DNA from: Trebonia sp963843745
GTDB lineage: Bacteria > Actinomycetota > Actinomycetes > Streptosporangiales > Streptosporangiaceae
NCBI GenBank assembly: GCA_963843745.1
Contig: CAWJLP010000007.1
Location: 930,001 to 994,000, forward strand
Direction of reading: 5' to 3'
Length of the DNA: 64,000 nt
A program made the translations under genes and the position numbers. Of the stretch, positions 51,263-60,863 are shown one piece after another. Numbering within the stretch: the first letter of the stretch is position 1; each line of letters begins with the position of its first letter. The notes beneath the pieces are model-generated. The model saw only the letters and a list, made by a program, of their open reading frames with translations. It made no database searches and had not been told where the DNA came from.

Positions 51263-52198
51263 ATGCTCGACGTGCACCGCCTGCGGCTCCTGCGCGAGCT
51301 GGACCGCCGCGGGACCCTCGCCGCCGTGGCACGGGCCTTGTCCTACAGCCCGTCGGCGATCTCCCAGCAGCTGAGCCAGCTGGAGACCGAGACGGGAGTG
51401 CCTTTGCTCGAGCCGGCCGGGCGCGGTGTCCGGCTCACCCCGCAGGCCCGCATCCTTGTCGAGCACACCGAGGCGATACTGGAACGGCTCGAGGAGGCGG
51501 AGGCCGACCTGCGCGCCTCGCTCGCGGAAGTGCGCGGCACGCTGCGGGTCGCCTCGTTCCAGTCGGTGCTGTTCGCCCTGGTCCCGTCGGTCTTGACGCG
51601 CCTCGCCGAACGCCACCCGGGACTGCGGGTCGAGATCGCGCACCAGGAGGCGGGTCCGGCGTTCGCTGGCCTGCTCGCGCACGACTTTGACGTCGTCCTC
51701 GGCGAGGAGTATCCGGGCACCGCGCACCCGCCGGTCGCGGGAGCCCGGACCCAGCTGCTGGCGAACGACGAGCTCTTCACCGTGTTCCCTGCGCACGGCC
51801 GGTACGCCGTTGGCGGTGAGCCTGGCGCGCAGGTGCGCCTCGCTGACCTGGCCGGCGTCCCGTGGATCTTCGACCCGGCGGACACCGGGCCCGGCCAGTG
51901 GGCGCGCAACGCCTGCCGGGAGGCGGGCTTCGAGCCGGACGTTCGCTACGTGGCCTCGGACCTGCTGCTGCAGATCCACCTGGCGGAGACGGGACACGCC
52001 GCCGCGGTCATCCCGGGCCTGCTGCTCGCCGCCGTGCCCCGCCCGGCCGCGCGGATCATGCCGCTGCCCGGCCGGCCGCACCGCCGCCTCACCACCGGCG
52101 TGCGCGCCGGCGCCGGCCGGCACCCGGCGATCCGCGCCTTCCGCGGAGCCCTGCGTCAGGCCGTCCGCGAGGCGATCAGAAGCGAAGCACGGAACTGA
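51263..52198 (+). CDS. LysR-family transcriptional regulator
   Basis: A 311-residue regulator. LRLLRELDRRGTLAAVARAL, SYSPSAISQQLSQLETETGV and PLLEPAGRGVRLTPQARIL form the winged HTH; RGTLRVASFQSVLFALVPSV begins the periplasmic-binding-like effector domain. A divergent DMT exporter is the likely target, the intergenic region (51168-51262) being AT-rich with room for a LysR box. ATG start with AAAGGGAGG upstream. Confidence 0.92.
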   Translation: MLDVHRLRLLRELDRRGTLAAVARALSYSPSAISQQLSQLETETGVPLLEPAGRGVRLTPQARILVEHTEAILERLEEAEADLRASLAEVRGTLRVASFQSVLFALVPSVLTRLAERHPGLRVEIAHQEAGPAFAGLLAHDFDVVLGEEYPGTAHPPVAGARTQLLANDELFTVFPAHGRYAVGGEPGAQVRLADLAGVPWIFDPADTGPGQWARNACREAGFEPDVRYVASDLLLQIHLAETGHAAAVIPGLLLAAVPRPAARIMPLPGRPHRRLTTGVRAGAGRHPAIRAFRGALRQAVREAIRSEARN

Positions 52199-52259
52199 GC
52201 TCGCCACGCGAGTAGCCGTGCTCTCGTGATGACCTCACCTGACGGCATAATCACTGTGC

Positions 52260-55106
52260 ATGTGGCCGATTCGTCCCCCACGGTGGGTTGGCCGTGAGCA
52301 TGAGCTCGCGGTTCTCCGTGCTGCTGCCGAGGCCCTCGGCCGTGGTGAGGGAACGGCGGTCTGGATCGAGGGCGAGCCCGGCATCGGCAAGTCGGCCCTG
52401 GTGGCGGAGGCGCTGGCCGTGGCGGGCCAGCCAGAGTGGGACGTCGGATGGGCCGGAGCCGACCAGCTCACCGGACAGTTGCCGCTGCGGGTGATGCAAG
52501 ACTGCCTGCAGGTGCGGCCGAGTTCGCCGGATCCGCGCCGGGCGCATGCCGCCAGCCTGCTGAGCGGCCGCCGGCTGGGACCGCTTGCCGACGCCGACGC
52601 GTCGGTGAACGGCATCGAGGTGCTGCTTTCGCTGGCGGATGAGCTGTGTGCGGCCGCGCCTACCGTGCTGGTCGTCGATGACCTGCAGTGGGCCGACGAG
52701 GCGTCGCTGGCTGTCTGGCATCAGCTCGCCACCTCAATCAGCCAGTTGCGGCTGCTGCTGATCGGGACCTGCCGGCCGACCCCGCGCCGGCCGGCGGTTC
52801 AGCAGGTCCGCGCCGGCGTAGTGCGACGCGGCGGTCAGCTGGTCACGCTCGGGCCGCTGCCAGAGACAGATGTGGCCGCACTGGTCAGGGCGATGGTCGG
52901 AGCGTCGCCGGGAGACGGGCTGCGCCAGCTGACGACTCAGGCGGCTGGCAACCCGCTCTACGTGCGTGAACTGGTCGATGCCCTGCTTCGCGAGGACGCG
53001 GTGCGGATCAGCTCCGTGGCCGGTGTCTCCCCGTCATGGCAGCGGCTGCCGGTCTCGCTGGCCACCATCCTGGATGACCGGCTCACCTCGGTGTCAGCCG
53101 ACACCGCGCAACTGCTGCGCACCGCCGCGCTGCTCGGCGGAAGGTTCGCGGTCACTGACTTGGCCGTGGTGGTCCGCCGGACGGTCGCGGACGTGGCCGC
53201 GAATATGCAGGAGGCGGTGGCGGCCGACATCGTGGCGGATGCGGGCCCTGAACTGGCATTCCGGCATCCGCTGATCCGGCAGGCGCTCTATGAGAGCATG
53301 CCGGAGGCGCTGCGCACGGCGCTGCACGCCGAGGCCGCGCGCGAACTCGCGGCCGCCGGTGCGGACGCGCTGAGCGTCGGGCAGCAGCTGTCCGCAGGAC
53401 TCAGGCCGGGTGAGGGCTGGGCCAGGTCCTGGCTGATCCAGGCCGGGCACGCGCTGGCCACGCGGGCGCCGCAGCTGGCGGTCGAACTGCTGCGGCGGGA
53501 GCTGGATGAGACGCCCGCCGGCGATGAGGCGTGGGGCGCCCTGATCATCTGCCTGGTGCGGGCACTGCTCGCCGTAGGCGATTACCCGGAGGCGGTCAGT
53601 CAGGCCAGCAGAGGACTCGCGGACATGACCGACCCAGTGCGGCGGGGCGAGGCATCCTGGCTGCTGGCGCACGCTCAGGTCAGCGCGGGCCGCAACAGTG
53701 ACGCGATCAGCTTCATACGGCAGGCCCTGGCAGCCGACAGGGTGCCGCCTGTGTGGGAGGCTCGGCTGCTGGCCTTGCTGGCGCTGCTCGAACGGGAGCC
53801 CAGCGGCATCAGCACCACCGTCTCGATCGCCCGCGAGGCCCTGACCGCGGCGGAGCGGGCCACCGACCCATTCGCGACGGCGCAGGCCCTGATCGACCTG
53901 TGGCTGGCCCATTCCATCGGACGTGACCATGCCACCGCGCTGGATTACATCGACCAGGCGCTCAGTGTCACGGGCGACGATCCCGGCCACGCGGATCTGC
54001 GCTCGGTCGCACTGGACTCCCGCACCTTCACCCTGCAGAACCTTGACGACTGGCCGCGAGCAGAACTGGCTCTCCGGCAATCTCGCGAATTCGCCCAGCG
54101 AACCGGCCGGGCGGATCGTGCGACATGGGCCACCGCGGCCGTGCTGCGGTACTGGCTCGGCCAGTGGGATGACGCGCTCGCCGAACTTGGTTCCGAGCCC
54201 TCCGATGCTCCCGGGCTGGTGTATTCCTTCCTGCGCGAACGCTGGTCCGCACTACTGACCCACGGGGTGGCCGCGCTCATCGCCGGACGCCGTGAACAGC
54301 GCACCACAGCCCGCCAGCACCTCAGGGAAGGCCTGGCGCTGCCCATCGAGAATCTCACCGACCGGGAGAACCGGGATTTCCTCGTCGCCGCGCACGCGCT
54401 TTCGCTCGAGCAAAGCGGGGAAATCGGCCCTGCCATGCTGGGGCTGGCCGAGATCTTGCCGCGCGGCCCCGAGATGACGCTGACCCACCAGTGGCTGCCC
54501 GACCTTGTCCGGCTAGCTCTCGCCGCGGGGGACAGTCAGCTGGCGCGGGCCGCGGCGAACGCCTGTGCGGAGGATGCCGCATCGGAGACCCGGCCGGCCC
54601 GGGCGGCAGCGGCCAGCCTGCGGTGCCGCGGACTGCTTGAGGCAGATCCCGACCCGCTCGCGGAGGCTGCGGCACACTACCGGACGGTCGGCCCGGCCGC
54701 GGAACTGCCCGCCGCGCTGGAAGACCTGGCTGTCGTGCTGGCCGGGCGCGGCCATGACGAGGATGCGCGCGCCGCCCTGAACGAAGCCGTCGGCCTGTAC
54801 GAGGAGATGCAAGCCCGATGGGACGTCCGGCGGGCCGAAGCCCGGCTGCGCCCGCACGGCATCAAGCGAGGCGTCCGGGGCCGCCGCGGCGCGCGGGCCA
54901 CCTCCGGCTGGGATGCGCTCACCCCCACCGAGGTCAAGATCGCCGCGCTGGTCGCCAGGGGAGACTCGACGTCGGACATCGCCCGCGGCATGTTCTTGTC
55001 CCGGCGAACCGTGCAGACTTATATTTCCCACATCCTCGTCAAGCTCGAAGCCAAGGGCCGAGTAGACATTGTCCGCGAGGCACTGCTCCGGGGCGTCTCG
55101 CCCTAG
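52260..55106 (+). CDS. LuxR-family regulator with N-terminal AAA/NACHT-like ATPase (LAL type)
   Basis: A 948-residue regulator. WVGREHELAVLRAAAEALG, Walker A WIEGEPGIGKSALVAEAL at about 34-51, Walker B VLVVDDLQWADEASL and the arm RLLLIGTCR make an AAA_16-type ATPase; a TPR-like helical middle of about 500 residues follows; the C-terminal LuxR HTH reads LTPTEVKIAALVARGDSTSD, IARGMFLSRRTVQTYISHIL. LALs are large activators controlled by ATP and ligand binding. No ribosome-binding site is visible before the ATG. It sits head to tail with a second LAL. Confidence 0.92.
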   Translation: MWPIRPPRWVGREHELAVLRAAAEALGRGEGTAVWIEGEPGIGKSALVAEALAVAGQPEWDVGWAGADQLTGQLPLRVMQDCLQVRPSSPDPRRAHAASLLSGRRLGPLADADASVNGIEVLLSLADELCAAAPTVLVVDDLQWADEASLAVWHQLATSISQLRLLLIGTCRPTPRRPAVQQVRAGVVRRGGQLVTLGPLPETDVAALVRAMVGASPGDGLRQLTTQAAGNPLYVRELVDALLREDAVRISSVAGVSPSWQRLPVSLATILDDRLTSVSADTAQLLRTAALLGGRFAVTDLAVVVRRTVADVAANMQEAVAADIVADAGPELAFRHPLIRQALYESMPEALRTALHAEAARELAAAGADALSVGQQLSAGLRPGEGWARSWLIQAGHALATRAPQLAVELLRRELDETPAGDEAWGALIICLVRALLAVGDYPEAVSQASRGLADMTDPVRRGEASWLLAHAQVSAGRNSDAISFIRQALAADRVPPVWEARLLALLALLEREPSGISTTVSIAREALTAAERATDPFATAQALIDLWLAHSIGRDHATALDYIDQALSVTGDDPGHADLRSVALDSRTFTLQNLDDWPRAELALRQSREFAQRTGRADRATWATAAVLRYWLGQWDDALAELGSEPSDAPGLVYSFLRERWSALLTHGVAALIAGRREQRTTARQHLREGLALPIENLTDRENRDFLVAAHALSLEQSGEIGPAMLGLAEILPRGPEMTLTHQWLPDLVRLALAAGDSQLARAAANACAEDAASETRPARAAAASLRCRGLLEADPDPLAEAAAHYRTVGPAAELPAALEDLAVVLAGRGHDEDARAALNEAVGLYEEMQARWDVRRAEARLRPHGIKRGVRGRRGARATSGWDALTPTEVKIAALVARGDSTSDIARGMFLSRRTVQTYISHILVKLEAKGRVDIVREALLRGVSP

Positions 55107-55192
55107 CCGCCGCTCCGGGAAGTGTCGTCATCTGACGACTGTTCACAGCCTGGCCCTGCGCGTTCCCTTGAAAGGTGTCCGGAGGCAGGCTT

Positions 55193-57823
55193 ATGACCAA
55201 GCATCAGCGGCCCCTGGGGCTGATCGATAGGGGAGATCTCCTCGCCGCCCTGGACAGCGCCACGGCGCGGAAGGTCACGATCATCTCCGCTCCGGCCGGC
55301 AGCGGGAAGACGTCGCTGGTGCACGCCTGGGCGGACCGTCTAGGTCAGCTGTACCGGCTCGCGGTCGTGCAGGTGCAGCGCGACCAGCAAGACGCTCAGT
55401 ATTTCTGGCTGGCCCTGCTCGACGCCGTGCGTCGTGTTCGCGGCGTACCCAGCGGCGCAGAAGCGCCGGCGGCGACACCGGACTTCAACGCGCCGGCGAT
55501 GGTAGAGCGGGTGCTCGCTGAGCTCGCCGAGGCCGGCGGCGGCATCATGCTGGTCATCGAAGACCTGCACGAGCTGAACTCACCGGAGGCCCTCGGTCAG
55601 CTCACCCGGTTGCTGACAAGCCTGCCCGCCGGCGTGCACGCGCTGCTGACGACCCGCCGCGATCTGCCGCTGCGACTGCATCGGCTGCGCCTGGCGGGGG
55701 AGCTGGCGGAGATCCGCGCGGCGGATCTCCGGTTCACCGAACACGAAACCCGCGAGCTTCTCGCTGCCTCGGGTATCACGCTGCCGGACGCCGGGGTGGC
55801 GCTGCTGCACCAGCGGACCGAGGGATGGGCGGCGGGCCTGCGGCTCGCGGTGCTTTCCCTGGCCGGTCACGCCGATCCGGAGCGTTTCGTCGCGGACTTC
55901 TCCGGCACCAACCGCACGGTCGCCGAGTACCTGCTCGCCGAGATGCTGGACCGCCAGCCCGGTGACGTGCAGGACCTGCTGCTGCGCACCTGCCTGCTGG
56001 ACCGGGTCAACGGCGAGCTGGCCGATCTGCTGACCGGCCGCCCCGGGTCGGAGCGGATCCTGCTGGAACTCGAGGACGCCAACGCGTTCGTGCTGTCGCT
56101 TGATCCCGCTAGGACCTGGTTTCGCTACCACCACCTGTTCGGGGACCTGCTCCGGCTGGAGCTGCGCCGGACGCTGCCCTGCCAAGTGCCCGCACTGCAC
56201 CGGCTGGCCGCGGCATGGCTCAGCGAGCACGGGCAGGTTGTGGATGCCATCCGGCATCTTCAGGCGGCGGGGGACTGGCCTGACGCGGCCCGGCTGCTCG
56301 CCGATCATTCGTTCAGCCTGACGCTGGACGGGTACGCGCAGACCATGCAGGCGCTGGTGCGCGCGTTCCCGCCCGGCGAGGATCATCCGGAGCTGGCCCT
56401 GGTTCGTGCGGGGGGCGATCTCGTCCAGGGCCGCCTGGATGAGGCGGCCGCCTATCTCGCGGTCGCTGAGACCTACGCCAAGACCGCGCCGCCGGATCGC
56501 CAGCGCCGGCTCCGGGTGGCGATCGCGTCGCTGCAGCTGTCGCTGGCCAGACGGCACGGCGACCTGGCCGGGGTCGTGGAACAGGTCAGGTTCCTCGCTG
56601 CTCCGGTGAGCGGGCAGTCTGATGAGGACATCGCGCTGGACAGCGACCTTCGAGCGGTGGCGCTGATGAACCTGGGGACCGTGGAGGCATGGTCGCTGGC
56701 CCTTCCTGACGCCGAACGGCACCTGCGGGAGGGTGCCGCGCTGGCCCGGCAGATCAACCGGCCCTACCTGCGAGTAGGGTGCATCGCTCAGCTCGCGTTC
56801 GCGTCGAAGGTCCACTCGTTCGCCACTACCCAGCGGCGCTGCCGCGAGGCGATCGCGCTCGCCGAGCGGCACGGCTGGGGCACCGAGCCGGTGATCGCGC
56901 CCGCGCTGGTGACGCTGGCCAGCACGATGGTGTGGACCGGGGAGTTCGACGAGGCCGGGCGATGGCTGCAGCGCACGGTGCAGGCCGTGCAGGCAGACAC
57001 CGGGCCGGACATCAGGCTGCTGCTGCACATCACGGCCGGGATCCTGCGGGCCTGCACCGGCCACGGCCTGGAGGCGCTTGAGGAGTTCCGCGCGGCCGAA
57101 CGCCTGCAATCACGGCTAGAGGGCCCGCACGCCCTCGCGAACCAGGTGACGGGCTGGCTGCTGGCCACCCAGGCCCGCCTCGGCATGGCCGGCGAGGCCC
57201 GCGCCGCACTCAGCGCGCTGGAGGACGAGCGGGCCAGGTCGGGTGAGATCGGCAACGCCCGCGCGGTGATCTGCCTGGCGGACGGCGACCCGGCCGCGGC
57301 GCTCGCCGCGGTACGGGCTGTGCTGGACGGAGTAGCACCGGTCATCGGGTACGTCACGATGGTAGAGGCGCACCTGATAGCCGGGCTGGCCCACCGGGAG
57401 CTGGGCGACCAGCGCGCGGCGAACCAGGCGGCCGAGCGCGCGCTGGCGCTGGCGGAGGCCGACCGGCTGATCCTGCCGTTCGCGATGACTGGCTCCCGGG
57501 AGCTGCTGGAGGCGCTGCCCCGGCACGAGACAGCGCACGCCGCGCTGCTGGCCGACATCCTCGACGTCCTGCGCGGCGGGTCTCTCGCGGCCAGTGACCA
57601 GCCCGTCACTGCCCAGGGCGAGGAGCTCAGCCAGGGTGAGCTGAAGGTGCTGCGGTACCTGCCGATGAACCTGTCGCGGCCTGAGATCGCGGCGGAGCTG
57701 TCGGTGTCGGTGAACACGGTCAGCACGCACATCCGCAGCATCTACGCCAAGCTCCAGGTGAGTGACCGCTCCTCGGCGGTCCAGCGCGCGCGTCAGCTGC
57801 GACTGCTCGCCGCCGCGCGCTAG
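55193..57823 (+). CDS. MalT-like LuxR-family regulator (second LAL)
   Basis: A 876-residue regulator. Walker A VTIISAPAGSGKTSLVHAWA at about 18-37, GGIMLVIEDLHELNSPEAL (Walker B), LLTTRRDLPLRLHRLRL and WAAGLRLAVLSLAGH are MalT-type STAND ATPase marks; TPR-like repeats fill the middle; the C-terminal HTH reads LSQGELKVLRYLPMNLSRPE, IAAELSVSVNTVSTHIRSIY. I chose ATG 55193, which has GGAGG 7 bases upstream, over a GTG at 55175. It follows the first LAL after 86 bases, and no target gene cluster is obvious. Confidence 0.92.
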   Translation: MTKHQRPLGLIDRGDLLAALDSATARKVTIISAPAGSGKTSLVHAWADRLGQLYRLAVVQVQRDQQDAQYFWLALLDAVRRVRGVPSGAEAPAATPDFNAPAMVERVLAELAEAGGGIMLVIEDLHELNSPEALGQLTRLLTSLPAGVHALLTTRRDLPLRLHRLRLAGELAEIRAADLRFTEHETRELLAASGITLPDAGVALLHQRTEGWAAGLRLAVLSLAGHADPERFVADFSGTNRTVAEYLLAEMLDRQPGDVQDLLLRTCLLDRVNGELADLLTGRPGSERILLELEDANAFVLSLDPARTWFRYHHLFGDLLRLELRRTLPCQVPALHRLAAAWLSEHGQVVDAIRHLQAAGDWPDAARLLADHSFSLTLDGYAQTMQALVRAFPPGEDHPELALVRAGGDLVQGRLDEAAAYLAVAETYAKTAPPDRQRRLRVAIASLQLSLARRHGDLAGVVEQVRFLAAPVSGQSDEDIALDSDLRAVALMNLGTVEAWSLALPDAERHLREGAALARQINRPYLRVGCIAQLAFASKVHSFATTQRRCREAIALAERHGWGTEPVIAPALVTLASTMVWTGEFDEAGRWLQRTVQAVQADTGPDIRLLLHITAGILRACTGHGLEALEEFRAAERLQSRLEGPHALANQVTGWLLATQARLGMAGEARAALSALEDERARSGEIGNARAVICLADGDPAAALAAVRAVLDGVAPVIGYVTMVEAHLIAGLAHRELGDQRAANQAAERALALAEADRLILPFAMTGSRELLEALPRHETAHAALLADILDVLRGGSLAASDQPVTAQGEELSQGELKVLRYLPMNLSRPEIAAELSVSVNTVSTHIRSIYAKLQVSDRSSAVQRARQLRLLAAAR

Positions 57824-57926
57824 CGCGACCAAGACCGTGAATCACCGGATCAAGGGGAGCCCCGCTCACCTAGTCGGCCGCTAGCGTCGAGCACACTAGG
57901 TCCCCGTCTCCAGAAGGTGCCGCTCC

Positions 57927-58541
57927 ATGACCAGTGCCCCGGTGCGCGACCCGATCGCCGACCACCTCATCACGCCGGGAAACGCCGCGTTCCTGCTGAT
58001 CGACTACCAGCCCGCGCAGATCGGCGCGGTCCGCTCGATGGACACCGCGCTCCTGCTCAAGAACGCGGTCTCGACGGTCAGGATCATCAAGACCTTCGGT
58101 GTCCCGGTCGTGCACTCGACCGTCAACGTCACGTCTGGCCGCGGACAGCCGACGCTTCCTGACCTCGCGGCCTTGCTCGCGGAAGACAAGCCGCTCGACA
58201 GGACAACGGTCAACTCCTGGGAGGACATCGAATTCTTGCGGGCCGTCCACGCTACCGGCCGCAGGAAGCTCATCATCTGCGCCCTGTGGACCGAAATCTG
58301 CATGGCCTTCACCGCACTCGACGCATTGCACGAGGGATATGAGGTCTACCCCGTCGTCGACGCGATCGGCGGCACCTCGCCAGAAGCCCACCGCGCTGGC
58401 CTGGAACGGGTGACGCAAGCCGGAGGGAAGCCGGTCAGCTGGGTCTCGCTCGCCTGCGAGCTGCAGCGCGACTGGGCGCGCGAGGACACGGTTGAAGCGG
58501 TCATCGAGATCGTCCTCACCGACCGGCTGCGGAAGGAGTAG
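57927..58541 (+). CDS. Isochorismatase-family cysteine hydrolase
   Basis: A 204-residue protein. AAFLLIDYQPAQIGAVRSMD gives the catalytic Asp of the family, VVHSTVNVTSGRGQPTLP the lysine-loop region, and LIICALWTEICMAFTALDAL the catalytic Cys after the cis-peptide turn. It probably hydrolyses an amide or vinyl-ether bond; the substrate is unknown. Its TAG overlaps by one base the GTG of the AlkA-type gene (TAGTG), so the two are coupled, though no functional link is evident. Confidence 0.87.
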   Translation: MTSAPVRDPIADHLITPGNAAFLLIDYQPAQIGAVRSMDTALLLKNAVSTVRIIKTFGVPVVHSTVNVTSGRGQPTLPDLAALLAEDKPLDRTTVNSWEDIEFLRAVHATGRRKLIICALWTEICMAFTALDALHEGYEVYPVVDAIGGTSPEAHRAGLERVTQAGGKPVSWVSLACELQRDWAREDTVEAVIEIVLTDRLRKE

Positions 58542-59197
58542 TGGCCAGGGACGGCGGCCGCGCCGAGTGGCTGCGGCGGGCGCGCTCGCACCTGCGCGAC
58601 GCCGATCCGGTACTGGCGCGGCTCATCGACGAGCGGCCTGACTTTGACCCCCGGGCCTGGATCTCCCAGCTGCCGCCGATGGACCTGTACGGTGCGCTGC
58701 TGTTCCAGGTAACCGGGCAGCAGCTGTCCGTTCCCGCGACCCGCCGGACCATGGGCCGCATCCAGGCCCTGTTCGGCGGTCGTCTCCCGTCGCCAGAAGA
58801 AGTGCTGGAGACCGATCCCGCCAAGCTCCGCGAGGCCGGGCTGTCGTGGCGGAAGATCAGCACGCTCCGCGACCTCGCCGCCCGGCTGTCGGACGGCAGG
58901 CTGAGCCAGGACACGCTGAGCAGCCTGCCCGACGACGAACTCATGGCCGAGCTCACCGCGATTCCCGGGATAGGCCCGTGGACCGTGCAGGGCGCCATGA
59001 TCGTCGCGCTGGACCGGGAGGATGTCGTCCTGCCAGGCGACCTCGCGCTGCGCAAGGCCGTCCAGGCCGCGTACCACCTCGATCACCTCCCGGCGCAGGA
59101 GGAGGTGCTGGCCATCGCGGAGAGCTGGCGGCCCTACCGCAGCCTGGCCACCAGCTACCTGTTCTCCGCCGCCTTCGAGCCGGCGGCCGGCACCTGA
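58541..59197 (+). CDS. AlkA-type DNA-3-methyladenine glycosylase II
   Basis: A 218-residue HhH-GPD protein. LLFQVTGQQLSVPATRRTMG, ISTLRDLAARLSDGRLSQDT and LTAIPGIGPWTVQGAMIVAL (the helix-hairpin-helix) are followed by DVVLPGDLALRKAV with catalytic Asp167. It removes alkylated purines from DNA. It lacks the extra N-terminal domain of E. coli AlkA. GTG start with GGAAGGAG upstream; translationally coupled to the isochorismatase-like gene. Converges with the amidohydrolase gene. Confidence 0.9.
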   Translation: MARDGGRAEWLRRARSHLRDADPVLARLIDERPDFDPRAWISQLPPMDLYGALLFQVTGQQLSVPATRRTMGRIQALFGGRLPSPEEVLETDPAKLREAGLSWRKISTLRDLAARLSDGRLSQDTLSSLPDDELMAELTAIPGIGPWTVQGAMIVALDREDVVLPGDLALRKAVQAAYHLDHLPAQEEVLAIAESWRPYRSLATSYLFSAAFEPAAGT

Positions 59198-59226
59198 CCG
59201 GGCATCGGTCATCGCCGCCGGCGGAT

Positions 59227-60405
59227 TCAGGCGACGCGCCAGACGCGCCACAGCGCGGCGGGGTCGCTGAGCGGGTCGCCGTGCACCAGCGAGAAGTCCG
59301 CGGGCCCGCCCTCCCTGATCACTCCTGCCTCCGGCTCCCCGAGCAGCTCACCGCCGCGCCAGGTCACCGCGGCCAGCGCCTCCCACGGCTCGAGTCCGGC
59401 CTCGGCCAGGGATTCGACTTCCCAGGGCAGCTGGTTGGCGCGCGCCGAACCGCCGCCGAAGTCGGTGCCGCCAACGATGGCGACCCCTGCCGCGTGCGCC
59501 AGGCGGACGCTGTGCCTGGCCAGTTCCAGCCGGTCCAGGATCCGGGCCCTGCTGTCCGGCCCGGCGAACCTGGGCAGCGCCGTGGTCGTGGTGAACGTGA
59601 GCCACGACTTCATCACCGTCAGCGTGGTGACCAGCGCGACGCCGCGTTCCGCCATCAGGCGCGTGACGTCGGCGTCGAGCTCGAACCCGTGCTCGATCGA
59701 ATCGGTTCCCGCCTCGGCGCACACCCGCGCGCCGGACAGCCGCGAGGAATGCGCGGTCACCTTCGCGCCGCGCGCGTGCACCGCCTCGACGACCCGGCCC
59801 ACCTCGGCGGCGGTCCACGGCGCGGTTTCCGGGTCCGGCCCGTCCAGGTAGAGCTTGACGAAGTCCGCGCCGTCGTCGAGCTGGCCAACCGCCGCGGCGA
59901 CCAGCTCGTCAGCGTCACGGGCCTCGACCGCCAGCCCGCCGGGCAGCGCCCCCGCCGTCGTGATCCAGGTCCCCGCCGCGCGCACATACGGCCGGTCCCG
60001 GCGCCCGCGCCAGCGGTCCCTGACCCCGATGGCGAGCGCGCGGTCAACGCCGTCGTGCTCGCGCCGGGGAGAGCCGACATCACGCGCCCAGCGGACACCG
60101 GACCGGTGCTGCAGCTCGCCGTTGGACTCGGCCACGGCGGCCAGCGTCTCCGCCGGGTCCGCACCGCGGGCGATCCAGTGTGAGCCGCCGGGCAACGTCA
60201 GGTGACTGTGGCCGTCCACGAGGCCGGGGACGATCGTCGTACCGCCCGCGTCGACCACCTCGCACTCACGCGGGAGATCGCCCTCATCGCCGGCTGGCCG
60301 GATCCAGCGGATCAGGCCGTCCTCCGTGAGCAGGCTGACACCTACTCGCAGCCGCGGGGAACGCCCGTCGGCCAGCGCAGCGTCGCGGTACAAGGTGCTG
60401 GGCAC
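59227..60405 (-). CDS. Amidohydrolase-family metal-dependent hydrolase
   Basis: A 392-residue protein. TIVPGLVDGHSHLTLPGG carries the HxH metal motif at the end of strand 1; VKLYLDGPDPETAPW may supply the bridging Lys; AKVTAHSSRL and DSIEHGFELDADV the further His ligands; and GVAIVGGTDFGG the active-site Asp. It belongs to the imidazolonepropionase-like/prolidase-type amidohydrolases; the substrate is unknown. Monocistronic, convergent with the AlkA-type gene. Confidence 0.88.
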   Translation of the reverse strand: MPSTLYRDAALADGRSPRLRVGVSLLTEDGLIRWIRPAGDEGDLPRECEVVDAGGTTIVPGLVDGHSHLTLPGGSHWIARGADPAETLAAVAESNGELQHRSGVRWARDVGSPRREHDGVDRALAIGVRDRWRGRRDRPYVRAAGTWITTAGALPGGLAVEARDADELVAAAVGQLDDGADFVKLYLDGPDPETAPWTAAEVGRVVEAVHARGAKVTAHSSRLSGARVCAEAGTDSIEHGFELDADVTRLMAERGVALVTTLTVMKSWLTFTTTTALPRFAGPDSRARILDRLELARHSVRLAHAAGVAIVGGTDFGGGSARANQLPWEVESLAEAGLEPWEALAAVTWRGGELLGEPEAGVIREGGPADFSLVHGDPLSDPAALWRVWRVA

Positions 60406-60863
60406 GACCTCACTCTAACCAGAACCTCGTTCAGTGCAGGAAGACGAAACCTATCGGTACGTGCCAATACCCCAGCGCGCCGCCTCACGATCGCGGCGAC
60501 GTACGGCCTTTGAGCCTTACCGCATCGCGTATCCGGGCGGGCCTGCCCCGGCCGCAGGCGTTCCGCGACGATGGTGGATCGAAAAGGCCCGCCCAGGGTA
60601 CCTAACGATCCACCATCGTCCCGGCCGCCCCTGGGCCGCGCCCGGCGCTGCCCCGTCAATCCCGCAGTCCCCAGCCGCACCACGATCGAATAAACGTTGA
60701 ACACCCGGCCGGCAGACAGCGGGCAGGTCTTTCAGCGCTACCGCAGAGCAGCCCCGGCCGCGAGGCACTCAATGCGCAATCGGCATGCTCTACCTGTCGC
60801 TTCCGCGGGCCTAGCCCGCGGAACTGGGTAAGGTCGCCCTAGGCGAGGGTGACGGGAGAGCCA
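60406..60863. other. Intergenic region of about 460 bases containing a long inverted repeat
   Basis: Divergent spacer between the amidohydrolase (minus) and the VIT1-like gene (plus). No supported gene. Its main element is the inverted repeat at 60567-60620, surrounded by several GC-rich inverted motifs that suggest a larger folded structure. Confidence 0.45.
60567..60620. repeat. Perfect 15-bp inverted repeat
   Basis: GACGATGGTGGATCG (60567-60581) and CGATCCACCATCGTC (60606-60620) are exact reverse complements with a 24-base centre; pairing extends by CCG/CGG on the outside after one mismatch. It lies about 160 bases from the amidohydrolase start and 240 from the VIT1-like start, so it does not sit at a gene end. 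It may be a miniature mobile element, an operator or a structured RNA. Confidence 0.7.

Noticed and set aside
55580..57109. A 509-residue minus-strand frame
   Set aside because: Shadow of the MalT-like regulator, whose Walker and LuxR motifs fix the true strand and frame.
59179..59222. GCCGGCGGC/GCCGCCGGC inverted repeat as a terminator between the convergent alkA-type and amidohydrolase genes
   Set aside because: Simple GC-repeat sequence that overlaps the end of the coding region and is expected by chance at this base composition.
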